Shown here: piece by piece, positions 8,726 to 17,929 of the stretch
How positions within the stretch are numbered: position 1 is the first letter of the stretch
Layout of the letters: each line of letters starts with the position of its first letter
Origin: an uncultured Litorivicinus sp.
GTDB taxonomy: Bacteria > Pseudomonadota > Gammaproteobacteria > Pseudomonadales > Litorivicinaceae
Reading direction: 5' to 3'
Assembly: GCA_902558075.1 (NCBI GenBank)
Contig: CACECO010000009.1
Location: 1 to 49,870 of the forward strand
Length of the DNA: 49,870 nucleotides
Program-made: the position numbers and the translations under genes
Notes under the pieces: generated by a model
What the model was told of the DNA's origin: nothing
The model's database searches: none
The model's input: the letters and a program-made list of their open reading frames with translations, nothing else

Positions 8726-9274
8726 ATGCCAATTGAGACTCCTGAGTGTAACAACGGTATGCCTGCGAAATCATTCGAGCTGAGGGACGTCTATGGCCGA
8801 CTGTGGAGTCTGGATGATTTCAAACAAAAGTCAGGGCTGGTTGTCGCTTTTATTTGTAATCACTGTCCGTACGTTAAGGCGGTGATTGAGGATTTCGTCA
8901 CTGATGCTAACCAGCTTCTCGAAGAAGATATTGGCATCGTAGCAGTTATGTCGAATGATTTTCGATCTTACCCGGACGATAGTCCTGAAAATATGTCTGA
9001 GTTTGCAGATGAACACGGATTTCGATTCCCGTACCTTCTCGATGAGAGCCAAGAGGTTGCACGGGCGTACGACGCTGTTTGTACTCCAGATTTTTTTGGA
9101 TTTGATGGAGCGCTTCGTCTTCAGTATCGGGGTCGACTTGATAATTTACGGATGGAGCGGGGAGGAGAGCGATCTCCAGATCTTTTGAACGCGATGCGCG
9201 AGATCAAGAAGGCGGGGAAGTATTCAGGGGTGCAATTGCCGTCTGCTGGTTGTTCTATAAAGTGGAAGTCCTAA
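8726..9274 (+). CDS. Redoxin / thioredoxin-family protein (AhpC/TSA-like)
   Basis: 182 residues with the thioredoxin-fold N-terminus FELRDVYGRLWSLDDF and the active-site segment CNHCPYVKA (Cys44, Cys47), typical of a bacterial redoxin subfamily with CxxCPYV. No signal peptide is present, so it is cytoplasmic. The C-terminus GCSIKWK is conserved in the family. The ATG has an upstream ggag site. The likely role is thiol redox or peroxide chemistry; the substrate is unknown. A decayed copy of its C-terminal half lies at 620-946. Confidence 0.85.
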   Translation: MPIETPECNNGMPAKSFELRDVYGRLWSLDDFKQKSGLVVAFICNHCPYVKAVIEDFVTDANQLLEEDIGIVAVMSNDFRSYPDDSPENMSEFADEHGFRFPYLLDESQEVARAYDAVCTPDFFGFDGALRLQYRGRLDNLRMERGGERSPDLLNAMREIKKAGKYSGVQLPSAGCSIKWKS

Positions 9275-9574
9275 TATGAGAGACGATCGACACGTTTCCG
9301 ACCCACGATGGTGGTGGCCAACCGTGAGATGTGTATTCGTCGTGATGGGTTACCAGACGATGATCCCAACATGGCCGTTTAAATCAACAGAACCTCGCTA
9401 CCGCAGTCAGGCGAACCACGCTTAAAATAACAGATTGCTAAGGTAATGAACTGGTCAAATTCAGAGGACACAGTGGCGTGCCCAACGGAGATGAGGCTAG
9501 GTCGTCTCGCTTTTATTGATCAAGGACTGAGTATGAACTCGATCAATGACTCATTATTTCTGTAAGGATAAGAA
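9275..9574. other. Intergenic region
   Basis: 300 bases between the redoxin and the PhoD-like gene. Nothing is supported beyond the ribosome-binding site of the downstream gene (gtaaggataagaa before the ATG). Confidence 0.3.
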
Positions 9575-10549
9575 ATGCGACTTGTCATCTGTTGTCTTTT
9601 AGTCTGTTCGGTAGGTGCCGCTGCCAACACGCGAATTGGATTCGGTTCATGCTTCAATCAAGACAAAAGCGCCAAAATTTGGAAGACAATCGGTGACTTG
9701 GACCTAGATGGTTTTTTATTTCTTGGAGACAACGTATACGCTTCGCGAGGCTTCAGTCGGGCCAAGCTCGAGGCTGCCTATGCAAAAGCCAGTGTAGTGA
9801 TCCCATGGGATCGCTTGGGACCGATTCAAGCCACATGGGATGATCATGATTTCGGTCGGAATGATGGGGGCGCAGACTTTAGCGAGCGATTATTAAGCCA
9901 GCGTTTATTCTGGCAATTTTTCGGCCCACTCATGGACGTCTCTCAACCCGCATCGGAGGGCGTTTATAATTCAAGGATTCGTGTGATCGAAGGGAATAAA
10001 GTTCAGATCATTGCGCTTGATGCACGTTCTTTTCGCGGCCGACTCAAACCAACACTTATCCGCAATACGCCAGGCGCCGAGCGTTATGTGCCGAATTTTG
10101 ATGTTTCTCAGTCCATGCTTGGTGAGACGCAGTGGGCTTGGTTAGAGCAACAACTTAACATTTCTGCAGACATCCGGATTATCATGAGTTCGATTCAGGT
10201 GATCGCGGAGGGTCATGGTTGGGAGCGTTGGGGGAATCTTCCACATGAGCGTGACCGATTACTTGATCTCCTCAAACAGCGCGAGTCAAGTGATCTCTTG
10301 TTAATCTCAGGTGATCGGCATGTTGGAGGTGTTTATCAGACTGAGTATGGCAACGAGCTTTTTATCGAAGTCACATCTAGTGGCTTGAACATGGCTTGGA
10401 GTCAATCGACGGAGTATTTACCGAATCAATTGGGAATCCCGATCCGGGAGAACCACTTCGCAGTCTTGGTGATCTCTCAATACGGATTGGAGCGTGTGAC
10501 TTGGCACGGTGACGACGGCTCAAAGATCTCCTCGTTCCGATTCGACTGA
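9575..10549 (+). CDS. PhoD-like secreted metallophosphatase
   Basis: 324 residues with a Sec signal peptide (MRLVICCLLVCSVGAAA). The metal-binding set of the PhoD/alkaline phosphatase D superfamily is present: GFGSCF (22-27), FLGDNVY (about 49-55), WDDHDFGRND (88-97) and SGDRHVGG (His249). It should act in the periplasm or outside on phosphomonoesters or diesters, using Ca/Fe-type metals in the family. It lacks the Tat signal of classical PhoD, and it is shorter. It is separated from the next gene by about 240 bp. It may help acquire phosphate, as may the PsiE-like gene nearby, but no PHO box was identified. Confidence 0.88.
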   Translation: MRLVICCLLVCSVGAAANTRIGFGSCFNQDKSAKIWKTIGDLDLDGFLFLGDNVYASRGFSRAKLEAAYAKASVVIPWDRLGPIQATWDDHDFGRNDGGADFSERLLSQRLFWQFFGPLMDVSQPASEGVYNSRIRVIEGNKVQIIALDARSFRGRLKPTLIRNTPGAERYVPNFDVSQSMLGETQWAWLEQQLNISADIRIIMSSIQVIAEGHGWERWGNLPHERDRLLDLLKQRESSDLLLISGDRHVGGVYQTEYGNELFIEVTSSGLNMAWSQSTEYLPNQLGIPIRENHFAVLVISQYGLERVTWHGDDGSKISSFRFD

Positions 10550-10787
10550 ATCCATCATCAATATTTGATCTGGTGGTGGGTGGGAGATCACCTCAAATCT
10601 TTGTATCGTTGGTAAGCAGGCTTTTAAGGTGACCTAGAGTTCAATAGATATACAACACCAGTCAAGGAAGGGTATCGATTGGCAAGATGAACTGATGCCT
10701 CAAGACGTCAACACTGATGGCAACCTGAACTTTCTAACTTTGATAATGTCTATAGCACAGTCGAGAACATCACGTTGGAGTATTCCT

Positions 10788-11111
10788 ATGGCTAAAATGT
10801 ATATAGTGGGCACGTATTCGTCGGCAGCACTGAAAGGGTTTGTAACGAATCCAGCTCAAGACAGGAAACAGATTGTTGAAGCAATGACTGCTTCAACGGG
10901 GATTCGATTAGAAGACTTCCAGATCACTCGAGGGATCTTTGATTTCGTCGCTGTGGCTGAGGGGACTATCGAACAGGCGATGGCAATCAAGATTGCTGTG
11001 GGCTCGACAGGGTCGTTTGATCAATTCCATATACTGGAATCGATCGATATCTCGAAGGCGGCTACCCTCGCGCAAACCACGTTAGCTAATTACGTTCCAC
11101 CTCAAGGATAA
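10788..11111 (+). CDS. GYD-domain protein
   Basis: 107 residues in a small alpha/beta (ferredoxin-like) fold of the GYD family, beginning MAKMYIVGTYSSAALKG and containing RLEDFQITRGIFDFVAVAEG. I chose the ATG at 10788, because a ggag site lies 7 bases upstream; the longer in-frame ATG at 10695 adds 31 residues with no family character. The function is unknown in the family. A second, diverged GYD protein is encoded at 47295-47621. Confidence 0.78.
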   Translation: MAKMYIVGTYSSAALKGFVTNPAQDRKQIVEAMTASTGIRLEDFQITRGIFDFVAVAEGTIEQAMAIKIAVGSTGSFDQFHILESIDISKAATLAQTTLANYVPPQG

Positions 11112-11162
11112 CGGTTAGTAGCAATATTCGTCACGAGACCCCATAAACTTACTCATGCAGTT

Positions 11163-11576
11163 GTGGGAGAAACGATTTTGGAGACATTGATCCAGAGATC
11201 ATTCGTGATCGGCGAGAAAGTTTTACTCGTGATTATCACACTCCTGACCTGTATAGCTGTGATATTGGAACTGACCGAACTGGTGGCAACCCAATCAGTA
11301 GGCTTGGCTGATTTGCTACTGCTGTTCATCTATCTGGAAGTGTTTGGGATGGCTGTTGCTTACTACCGGGCTCAGACGCTTCCAGTGACCTTGCCTGTAT
11401 TAATTGCAATTACTGGCATAACGCGGTTGATCATCCTTCAGGGCAAAGACTTTGATCCCTCAATCTTACTCTTTGAGGCGGGTGCTATATTCCTTCTTGC
11501 GATTTCTTTTGCTGTTTTAACTTGGGCGAATACTAAATTCCAAAAACCAGAACCATCGATCGCTGATGATGACTAG
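11163..11576 (+). CDS. PsiE-family membrane protein (phosphate-starvation-inducible-like)
   Basis: 137 residues with four predicted membrane helices (about 15-37, 48-68, 77-97, 104-122). Family signatures are LLLFIYLEVFGMAVAYYR and LPVLIAITGITRLIIL. The start is GTG at 11163, with TTG at 11178 as an alternative; a purine-rich site is weak. The family is named for phosphate-starvation induction in E. coli, with no known biochemical role. It follows the GYD gene by about 50 bp. Confidence 0.8.
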   Translation: MGETILETLIQRSFVIGEKVLLVIITLLTCIAVILELTELVATQSVGLADLLLLFIYLEVFGMAVAYYRAQTLPVTLPVLIAITGITRLIILQGKDFDPSILLFEAGAIFLLAISFAVLTWANTKFQKPEPSIADDD

Positions 11577-12319
11577 CGATGACAAATAAGCTCACCGAAC
11601 CCCAAAAAGCTGTTTAAGCGAGATTCTATTTGTTTCGCGATCTTCAAGTGGGCTTGATTGCGATCGTGACTTGTTTAACCGACCAACTTCACCAGGCTGT
11701 GACCTTTGCCGATGGGCCCAGGGCTGAAAGCCAAGTGATGACAGATCTCGAAATGTTTGATCCTAGTGAAGAGACTCGATTCACAGGGCGCCTGTTTTCT
11801 GCTAGCAAAAGTTACCCACTCATGACAATGGGACAAAAATGCGAGGCCCTCATTGGTTGAGATAAAGCGCAGGTCAAGTGTCAAAAACTTGAAGCGAACG
11901 AGGATCACATCCGTGACTACAAGTGCAGCACGCACAGGTTAGTTCGGTAGCATCTATATTTTGTGGCCTTGATCCTAGAATTCAGCCCAGACTGTGGCCC
12001 TTGGTGGTTAAATAACGGTAGATTACGACAATAGTTAGTGCACGGTGAGGCATGTGCAATTGCCGAAATATAGCGCTCACCAGTCATCATGGGGTAAGAG
12101 GTTCAACAATTGGATGGCGACTATGGCGGTTTAAACAGGATTTTAGTTCTCGCCCGAAGGCGCTTCAATCGGTGCAATTTTTTTACCGTTGCACCAGATG
12201 AGGTCAATTTCATATCATCATTACGTGCTTTTGATTTTTAGATCGTTGTTCACTTTGCTCGCTTGGCCGGTTCTGGGAATTTTTCGAGGCTGGCATTCCT
12301 CTTGCTGGATGTTGATGAG
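11577..12319. other. Gene-poor region with an unassigned open frame
   Basis: About 740 bases. A plus-strand frame from a TTG at 11630 reads to a TGA at 11858-11860 and then continues in the same frame to about 11949 (pieces: RDLQVGLIAIVTCL, EMFDPSEETRFTG, QVKCQKLEANEDH). It may be a decayed gene but I do not recognise it. Nothing else is supported before the phosphatase gene. Confidence 0.3.
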
Positions 12320-13150
12320 ATGTGTATGGAGCCTATGAAGGATTTAATTATTTTTACAGATCTCGATGGGTCACTCTTGGATTCGGAGAGTTATACAGCC
12401 TCGCCGGCCGACATGTTGTTTGGGCTTCTGGACAGCCACGGCATACCAGTTATTTTTAATTCGAGTAAGACTTTCCCCGAGATGATTAAGATCAGGCGTT
12501 TGACGGATAATCATCAGCCGTTCGTAGTTGAAAATGGATCCGCGGTCTACGTGCCACTTGATCATGAAATCGCAGCTACTGAGGGGCTCGAATCAGTCTA
12601 TGGGTATCGACGTTATGTACTTGGCCAAGAGCGTGAACAGATTCAAAGCTTCATGAGGTCAATGCAGGCTGAGTTTCGATTTAGACCGCTAACGGAGATG
12701 TCAGAGGCTGAATGTATGCGGGTAACCGGCCTTACTCGCTCTGATGTGCTAATGGCGCAAAAACGTGAGTTCTCAGAGCCGCTCCTTTGGCATGATAACG
12801 ACGATGCTTTAAACAGACTGGCAACGAAGTCGGCAGCAGCAGGGTTTTGTCTGGTCATGGGCGGGCGTTTTGTCCACTTGATGGGATCAACCGATAAAAA
12901 TTTTGCGCAACGCTGGTTACTGAACCAACTAAGGCTAATCCATGGCAAAGACTTTAAGGTAATGGCTCTGGGTGATAGTGAGAATGACGCGCAAATGTTG
13001 GCGGATGCCGACTATCCAGTATTGATTCGATCCGACAAACATGGGTTTCCAGAGATTAAAACCAAGGCATCAATCTACAGAACGACTCTCACTGGTCCAA
13101 GTGGCTGGCATGAGGCGGTCCAGAGAATCTTTTCACACCAACTTATTTGA
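12320..13150 (+). CDS. gpgP: HAD-IIB phosphatase: glucosyl/mannosyl-3-phosphoglycerate phosphatase
   Basis: About 276 residues of the HAD-IIB family related to mannosyl-3-phosphoglycerate phosphatase (MpgP/YedP). Seen: nucleophile motif FTDLDGSLLD, FNSSKTFPEM (motif II Ser/Thr region), the cap-domain ENGSAVYVP, and MALGDSENDAQML (motif IV acid pair). It should remove the phosphate from glucosyl-3-phosphoglycerate made by the next gene, giving glucosylglycerate. Three in-frame ATGs (12320, 12326, 12335) compete and no strong ribosome-binding site decides; MKDLIIFTDLDG at 12335 also fits family starts. The stop overlaps the region before the synthase gene. First gene of a three-gene osmolyte operon. 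The symbol is inferred from context. Confidence 0.85.
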   Translation: MCMEPMKDLIIFTDLDGSLLDSESYTASPADMLFGLLDSHGIPVIFNSSKTFPEMIKIRRLTDNHQPFVVENGSAVYVPLDHEIAATEGLESVYGYRRYVLGQEREQIQSFMRSMQAEFRFRPLTEMSEAECMRVTGLTRSDVLMAQKREFSEPLLWHDNDDALNRLATKSAAAGFCLVMGGRFVHLMGSTDKNFAQRWLLNQLRLIHGKDFKVMALGDSENDAQMLADADYPVLIRSDKHGFPEIKTKASIYRTTLTGPSGWHEAVQRIFSHQLI

Positions 13151-13161
13151 AGGTCGAGCGG

Positions 13162-14382
13162 ATGGGGGATTTCTACCAAACAGGAATTGTGACAACGCTT
13201 CACAATTTAACACAGCGCTGTACGGATGCACTAGAGTCCGAGCTTTTGGCGTTTTCGAAAAACAAACGGCTAGGGCTGATACTTCCCTGTCTATACTCTG
13301 AGCTAGAAACCGAAGCGATGCCAAATATCGTTCGGGAATTGAGCTATGTTCCGTATCTTTCGCAGTTGGTCATCGGACTAGACTGTGCAAACGAAGAAGA
13401 GTATCGGAAGGCCCTTGTTGTGTTTAATCAACTCCCGCAGGAGACCAAGGTACTTTGGAATGATGGACCAAGATTGCGTGCAGTTGATCAGGATTTAAAG
13501 GACGCGAAACTTTCCCCAGATCAGATGGGTAAGGGACGGAATGTGTGGTTTTGTATGGGGTACGCCCTCGGCTCAAACCAGGCAGATGCCCTTGCGATCC
13601 ACGATTGCGATATTGTTACCTATGATCGCGCGTTACTTGCTCGGTTATTATACCCGGTCGCCCATCCGCAATTTAACTATGAGTTTTGTAAGGGCTACTA
13701 TACTCGTGTTTCCAATGGAAAAATGAATGGGCGTGTGACCCGGTTGTTGGTGACACCCCTGTTGCAAACGCTTAAGCAAATATTTGGATCATTGGAATAC
13801 TTAGATTATCTAGACAGCTTCAGATATCCGCTTGCCGGTGAGATGTCCTTGAACCGAGATGTCATTAAGGATCTCCGCATCCCGTCAGATTGGGGTCTTG
13901 AGATCGGTATTCTGAGCGAGATGACTCGGAACTATTCCAAAAAACGCCTGTGTCAGGTTGATATTGCGGATTGCTACGACCACAAGCATCAGGAGCTATC
14001 GCAAGACGACGCGAATACGGGTCTGTCTCGGATGTCGATCGACATCAGTAAGGCTATTTTTAGGAAACTCGCCACCAATGGAATCGTTTTCAATCAGGAG
14101 ACTTTCAGAACCATCAAGGCGATGTATTACCGTGTAGCCCTCGACTTTGTTGATCATTATAAAAACGATGCGGTGATAAATGGTCTCGATTTGGATTTGC
14201 ATCGGGAAGAGAAGGCTGTCGAGTTGTTTGCTTTGAACTTGATGAAAGCTGGAAATCACTTCTTGGAAAACCCGACCGAGCGGCCGTTCATCCCCAGTTG
14301 GAACCGTGTGAATAGTGCGTTACCCGGGCTCATGGATGAGCTGTTGAAAAGTGTCGATGCGGATATGCGAGAATTCAGCTAG
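13162..14382 (+). CDS. gpgS: Glucosyl-3-phosphoglycerate synthase
   Basis: 406 residues, a GT-A type retaining glycosyltransferase of family GT81. Key parts are LILPCLYSELE, the phosphoglycerate/nucleotide region WNDGPRLRAVDQDL, GKGRNVWFCMGYAL, the metal-binding AIHDCDIVTYDR (DxD-like) and FRYPLAGEMSLN. It transfers glucose from an NDP-glucose to 3-phosphoglycerate. I chose the ATG at 13162, with AAGG 8 bases upstream; a TTG at 13147 overlapping the previous stop is also in frame. Translational coupling with the phosphatase is likely. Product length and motifs match bacterial GpgS rather than mannosyl enzymes. Confidence 0.9.
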   Translation: MGDFYQTGIVTTLHNLTQRCTDALESELLAFSKNKRLGLILPCLYSELETEAMPNIVRELSYVPYLSQLVIGLDCANEEEYRKALVVFNQLPQETKVLWNDGPRLRAVDQDLKDAKLSPDQMGKGRNVWFCMGYALGSNQADALAIHDCDIVTYDRALLARLLYPVAHPQFNYEFCKGYYTRVSNGKMNGRVTRLLVTPLLQTLKQIFGSLEYLDYLDSFRYPLAGEMSLNRDVIKDLRIPSDWGLEIGILSEMTRNYSKKRLCQVDIADCYDHKHQELSQDDANTGLSRMSIDISKAIFRKLATNGIVFNQETFRTIKAMYYRVALDFVDHYKNDAVINGLDLDLHREEKAVELFALNLMKAGNHFLENPTERPFIPSWNRVNSALPGLMDELLKSVDADMREFS

Positions 14383-16116
14383 GTGAAGAGCTCAGCATTT
14401 ATTCAAAAGGTCACTGGATATCTAGCGGAACTCTACCCTGATCACGACAACATGCTATTGAAAGACCAATGCCTGGCGGCAATGGAGATCACTGAGATAG
14501 TTCCCCTGTCTGAGGCCCGAGAGGATTACTGGGGTTGTGAAGATATCGTTCTGATTACCTATGCAGACAGCATTACATCAGACGCTAGAACTCCACTTGA
14601 AACCTTGAAGCGCTTTGCAGACCAATACTTATTCGAACGGATCTCGACGATCCATATTCTCCCATTTTTTCCGTACAGTTCCGATGATGGGTTCAGTGTG
14701 ATTGACTATTCGATAGTGAATCAAAGCCTTGGCGATTGGGATCAAATCGAGGCTATTGCTGAGAATTTCAAATTGATGGGGGACGTGGTTTTAAATCATT
14801 GTTCAGCACGCAGCCTATGGTTTGAAAACTTTAAAGAGGGAAGGAATCCGGGGAAAGATTTCTTTATAACCGTGAAACCAGATGTGGCCCTTAATGAGGT
14901 TGTAAGGCCGCGCACCACAGATCTACTTAGGCCGACTCGTACGACTCTCGGTGAGGTTTTCGTTTGGTGTACCTTCAGTCATGATCAAGTGGATCTCAAT
15001 TTTAAAAATCCCGTTGTATTGATCGAGTTTTTGAAAATCATTCGTCGTTATCTTGAGAAGAGTATTTCTTGGTTTAGGCTCGATGCGGTCGGGTTCATTT
15101 GGAAAGAGTTAGGTACCTCGTGTATCAACCTCCCAAAGACTCATCTGATCATCAAGTTGATCCGATTACTAGTTGAGAATAAATCGGAGAACGCGATTAT
15201 CATCACAGAAACAAATGTCCCTAATCTAGAGAATTTGGGCTATTTCGGCGATCAGGATGAGGCTCACTTAATTTATAACTTTTCACTTCCGCCATTACTC
15301 ATCAATACCCTTATTACAGGTAACGCTGTTCAGCTTAAGCGTTGGATGATGACGATGCCATCAGCAAGTATGGGAAACGCGTATTTCAATTTTTTGGCAT
15401 CGCATGATGGAATCGGACTCAGACCAGTGGAGGGGCTTCTGTCGACAGCTGAATTAAAAAATTTGACTGATACGATGGTGGAGTTCGGGGGTCGGCTAAG
15501 CTATAGAGCGACGCAATCCAAAACTGATCAACCATATGAGATCAATATTGCGCTCTGGGATGCGCTTGCCGGGACAGACAAACACGGTAAAGATGACTTC
15601 CAGTTCGACCGATTTGTTTGTGCGCATGCAATACTACTCGCACTTGAGGGTATTCCAGCAATCTACATTCACAGCCTTTTGGCAACAAAAAATGATCACT
15701 CCCGGGTTGAAAATACAGGCAATCTGCGTTCCATCAATCGTCATATTTGGGACCATGATGAGCTCCAGTTAAATCTTGGAAATCGAGAGTCCCACCATAG
15801 CAAGGTATTGGTAAGACTTCTTGAGTTGATCCAAACGAGGAAACAGCAGAAAGCCTTCCACCCGAATGCGCCAATGTTTATGCTTACTCTGGGACACGGA
15901 TTGTTGGGATTCTGGAGGCAAACTCTCGATCGCGAGCAAAAAATCTTTGCGATATTCAACATCAGTAAAGAGATGAGAACCTTTTCGGTCGAAACTTTAA
16001 ATCTGACTACCGAGCAGAGCTGGATTGATTTGATCGGCGGAGTTGACTTCATTGACCGGAGAGGCAGAGTTGAACTTGGACCTTATCGTTTTCTCTGGAT
16101 TGGTAATCAGAAATAG
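14383..16116 (+). CDS. GH13_18 sugar phosphorylase, probable glucosylglycerate phosphorylase
   Basis: 577 residues of the sucrose-phosphorylase subfamily GH13_18. Catalytic residues are intact: nucleophile Asp234 in FRLDAVGF, acid/base Glu276 in ITETNVP and transition-state Asp342 in ASHDGIGLRP; IHILPFFPYSSDDGFSVIDY is the family's N-terminal signature. The GTG start directly abuts the TAG of gpgS. In this position the natural substrate is most likely glucosylglycerate, split by phosphate into glucose-1-phosphate and glycerate, allowing recovery of the osmolyte's carbon. E. coli YcjM is the characterised relative with this activity. Sucrose phosphorylase is the alternative. Confidence 0.87.
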   Translation: MKSSAFIQKVTGYLAELYPDHDNMLLKDQCLAAMEITEIVPLSEAREDYWGCEDIVLITYADSITSDARTPLETLKRFADQYLFERISTIHILPFFPYSSDDGFSVIDYSIVNQSLGDWDQIEAIAENFKLMGDVVLNHCSARSLWFENFKEGRNPGKDFFITVKPDVALNEVVRPRTTDLLRPTRTTLGEVFVWCTFSHDQVDLNFKNPVVLIEFLKIIRRYLEKSISWFRLDAVGFIWKELGTSCINLPKTHLIIKLIRLLVENKSENAIIITETNVPNLENLGYFGDQDEAHLIYNFSLPPLLINTLITGNAVQLKRWMMTMPSASMGNAYFNFLASHDGIGLRPVEGLLSTAELKNLTDTMVEFGGRLSYRATQSKTDQPYEINIALWDALAGTDKHGKDDFQFDRFVCAHAILLALEGIPAIYIHSLLATKNDHSRVENTGNLRSINRHIWDHDELQLNLGNRESHHSKVLVRLLELIQTRKQQKAFHPNAPMFMLTLGHGLLGFWRQTLDREQKIFAIFNISKEMRTFSVETLNLTTEQSWIDLIGGVDFIDRRGRVELGPYRFLWIGNQK

Positions 16117-16192
16117 TCAACGCTTCTGAAAGATTCGGTGGGCTTGCTTCGGCCAGAATGGTTTTGGCCAAAGGGTATGCCTTTTTAAGATG

Positions 16193-16717
16193 TTATGGTT
16201 TTTCTGTTTCAGGTTGTTTTTCGTTGCTGAAGGTACACGACTGTAGCTGCCCCGGTCGCTCGCCTATCCAGAACATCATCATTAATCCCTCTGAAACACC
16301 TGATGAAGTATCGCAACTCGATCCGCGGTTGATCATTAAAGCAGGGTCAGTGAAACGGAACCCTTCGTGGTAACACGCGTCAATCCCATCGGCGTAAATC
16401 TTGGCTTTGGTCGATTTTTGATATGTATTCGGCGATTGAGTCCAGATTTCCAGGCTCACAGGGTGATATCGCGGCTCAGTAACCGAGACTTTGAGTCTGT
16501 ATTTCGTTTGACCGACGATGCATGAGTCAAATCGGACTCCAAACTCATTGGTGCAGACGATAAATCCAGTTGGCGACAACCCGCAGGCGTCGCCCCAGTA
16601 ACTCGAGCCGAGGGATTTTGTGGGATCGACCGAATTCGCATTGATGTAGAAATAAATGCCCCCGCCACCACCGAGGGCGACGAGGCTAGCAAGGATGACA
16701 AGGATCTTTCTCTTCAT
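16193..16717 (-). CDS. Hypothetical exported protein
   Basis: 174 residues. The N-terminus MKRKILVILASLVALGGGGGI is a signal peptide or single anchor, followed by a periplasmic domain with at least six cysteines. Some are arranged as DACGLSP, FIVCTNE, DSCIVGQ and SSCDTSSG, suggesting disulfides. The ATG at 16717 is preferred because the hydrophobic segment follows directly; a GTG at 16744 adds nine residues. Not recognised. It is convergent with the glucosylglycerate operon and divergent from the aldolase gene. Confidence 0.55.
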   Translation of the reverse strand: MKRKILVILASLVALGGGGGIYFYINANSVDPTKSLGSSYWGDACGLSPTGFIVCTNEFGVRFDSCIVGQTKYRLKVSVTEPRYHPVSLEIWTQSPNTYQKSTKAKIYADGIDACYHEGFRFTDPALMINRGSSCDTSSGVSEGLMMMFWIGERPGQLQSCTFSNEKQPETEKP

Positions 16718-16913
16718 GTTTGCCTGACTTAGGTTTAATTTCACGCGACTGTATTCGATTGTCCGGATGTGCTCAAAAACTCGACTCGAATGAATAATCG
16801 GCTTCTGTTTTCAGAGCTTGAACTCGCGCGTAGTAACCCATTAGTACCTTCATTCGTCAATAATTCGTATAGTAGCCCCCGGCAGTCAGTACAAATGAAT
16901 CCCGGAGAACGTC

Positions 16914-17735
16914 ATGTCGACTCAAAATGCAACGGCAGAAAAAATTTCCCTGTATCAGCCTGACCAACAAGGCCTTATATTTCCTGAGATTCCAGTTTTT
17001 GAGAGCGTTGCCGATGAACGCGAGTATCGAAAAAAGCATCTGATTGCTGCTTGTCGGGCATTCGATTACCACGGCTTTGATTATGGATTTGCTGGGCATC
17101 TGACGATCCGTGATCCTGAGTTTCCAGAACTCTACTGGACAAACCCAATGTGTATCCATTTTTCTCAGGTACGAATGTCAAATTTGATTCTGGTTGATCA
17201 CCAGGGTCAGGTCATTGAGGGCGATTATGCGGTGAATCGGGCAGGTTTTGTTCTGCACGGGGCGGTGCATGAACAATACCCAGAAGTGATTGCAATGTGT
17301 CATGCGCATACCGTTTATGGGACCGCATGGTGCTCAACAGGACGACCGCTGGACATGATCAGTCAAGATGTGGCCGCTTTTTACAACAGTCACGTGGTAG
17401 TGGGAGCGTCTAGCGGCGCTGTTGCTGTGGAAGAAGAGAGTGGACTGAGCGTTGCCAAAGCCATGGGTGCTCATCGCGGGATTCTTCACCAAAACCATGG
17501 TCTCTTAACAACTAGCCAACACAGTATTGACGATGCTGCCTTTTGGTTCATAGCTCTCGAGCGTTGCTGTAAGCAGCAGATGCTTGTCGAGTCGACGGGC
17601 GTCAAACCGCAACTGCTTGATGACAAAACAGCGGCCTATAGTCGTGAGCATGTCGGCAGTGACTACATCGGTTGGTTGCATTTTCAGACACTGTATCAAC
17701 ATTTTGAGGCGACCCAGCCCGATATATTTTTGTAA
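16914..17735 (+). CDS. Class II aldolase/adducin-family protein
   Basis: 273 residues. The zinc site is visible in MCHAHTVYG (His130, His132) and HQNHGLLT, and the N-terminal RAFDYHGFDYGFAGHLTIRD is typical of the family, with the loop that holds the phosphate or carboxylate. Members are L-fuculose-phosphate aldolases, decarboxylases or oxidoreductase-like; this branch (long, with GVNRAGFVLHGAVH-like segment) is usually of unknown substrate. The ATG has a ggag site 7 bases upstream. It is monocistronic. Cytoplasmic. Confidence 0.85.
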   Translation: MSTQNATAEKISLYQPDQQGLIFPEIPVFESVADEREYRKKHLIAACRAFDYHGFDYGFAGHLTIRDPEFPELYWTNPMCIHFSQVRMSNLILVDHQGQVIEGDYAVNRAGFVLHGAVHEQYPEVIAMCHAHTVYGTAWCSTGRPLDMISQDVAAFYNSHVVVGASSGAVAVEEESGLSVAKAMGAHRGILHQNHGLLTTSQHSIDDAAFWFIALERCCKQQMLVESTGVKPQLLDDKTAAYSREHVGSDYIGWLHFQTLYQHFEATQPDIFL

Positions 17736-17929
17736 CCTGATGGCATTCCACATCTCGTGAAGGCCAATTCGGAGTGAAGAGGATCACCGGTCTCAGATTT
17801 GCTCGTTGATCGTCTGTGGTAGACGTGCGATACGAAGCCTTAGGGTATATTGTGAGTTGTTTGGCAAGTCTCCAGTGATCAGCTTTGACTTTGGATCGAC
17901 CGACATGGTAACGAGAAGAGCACTATCCA

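Noticed and set aside
10695-10787. N-terminal extension of the GYD protein from the upstream ATG
   Set aside because: The extension has no family similarity and the downstream ATG has the better ribosome-binding site.
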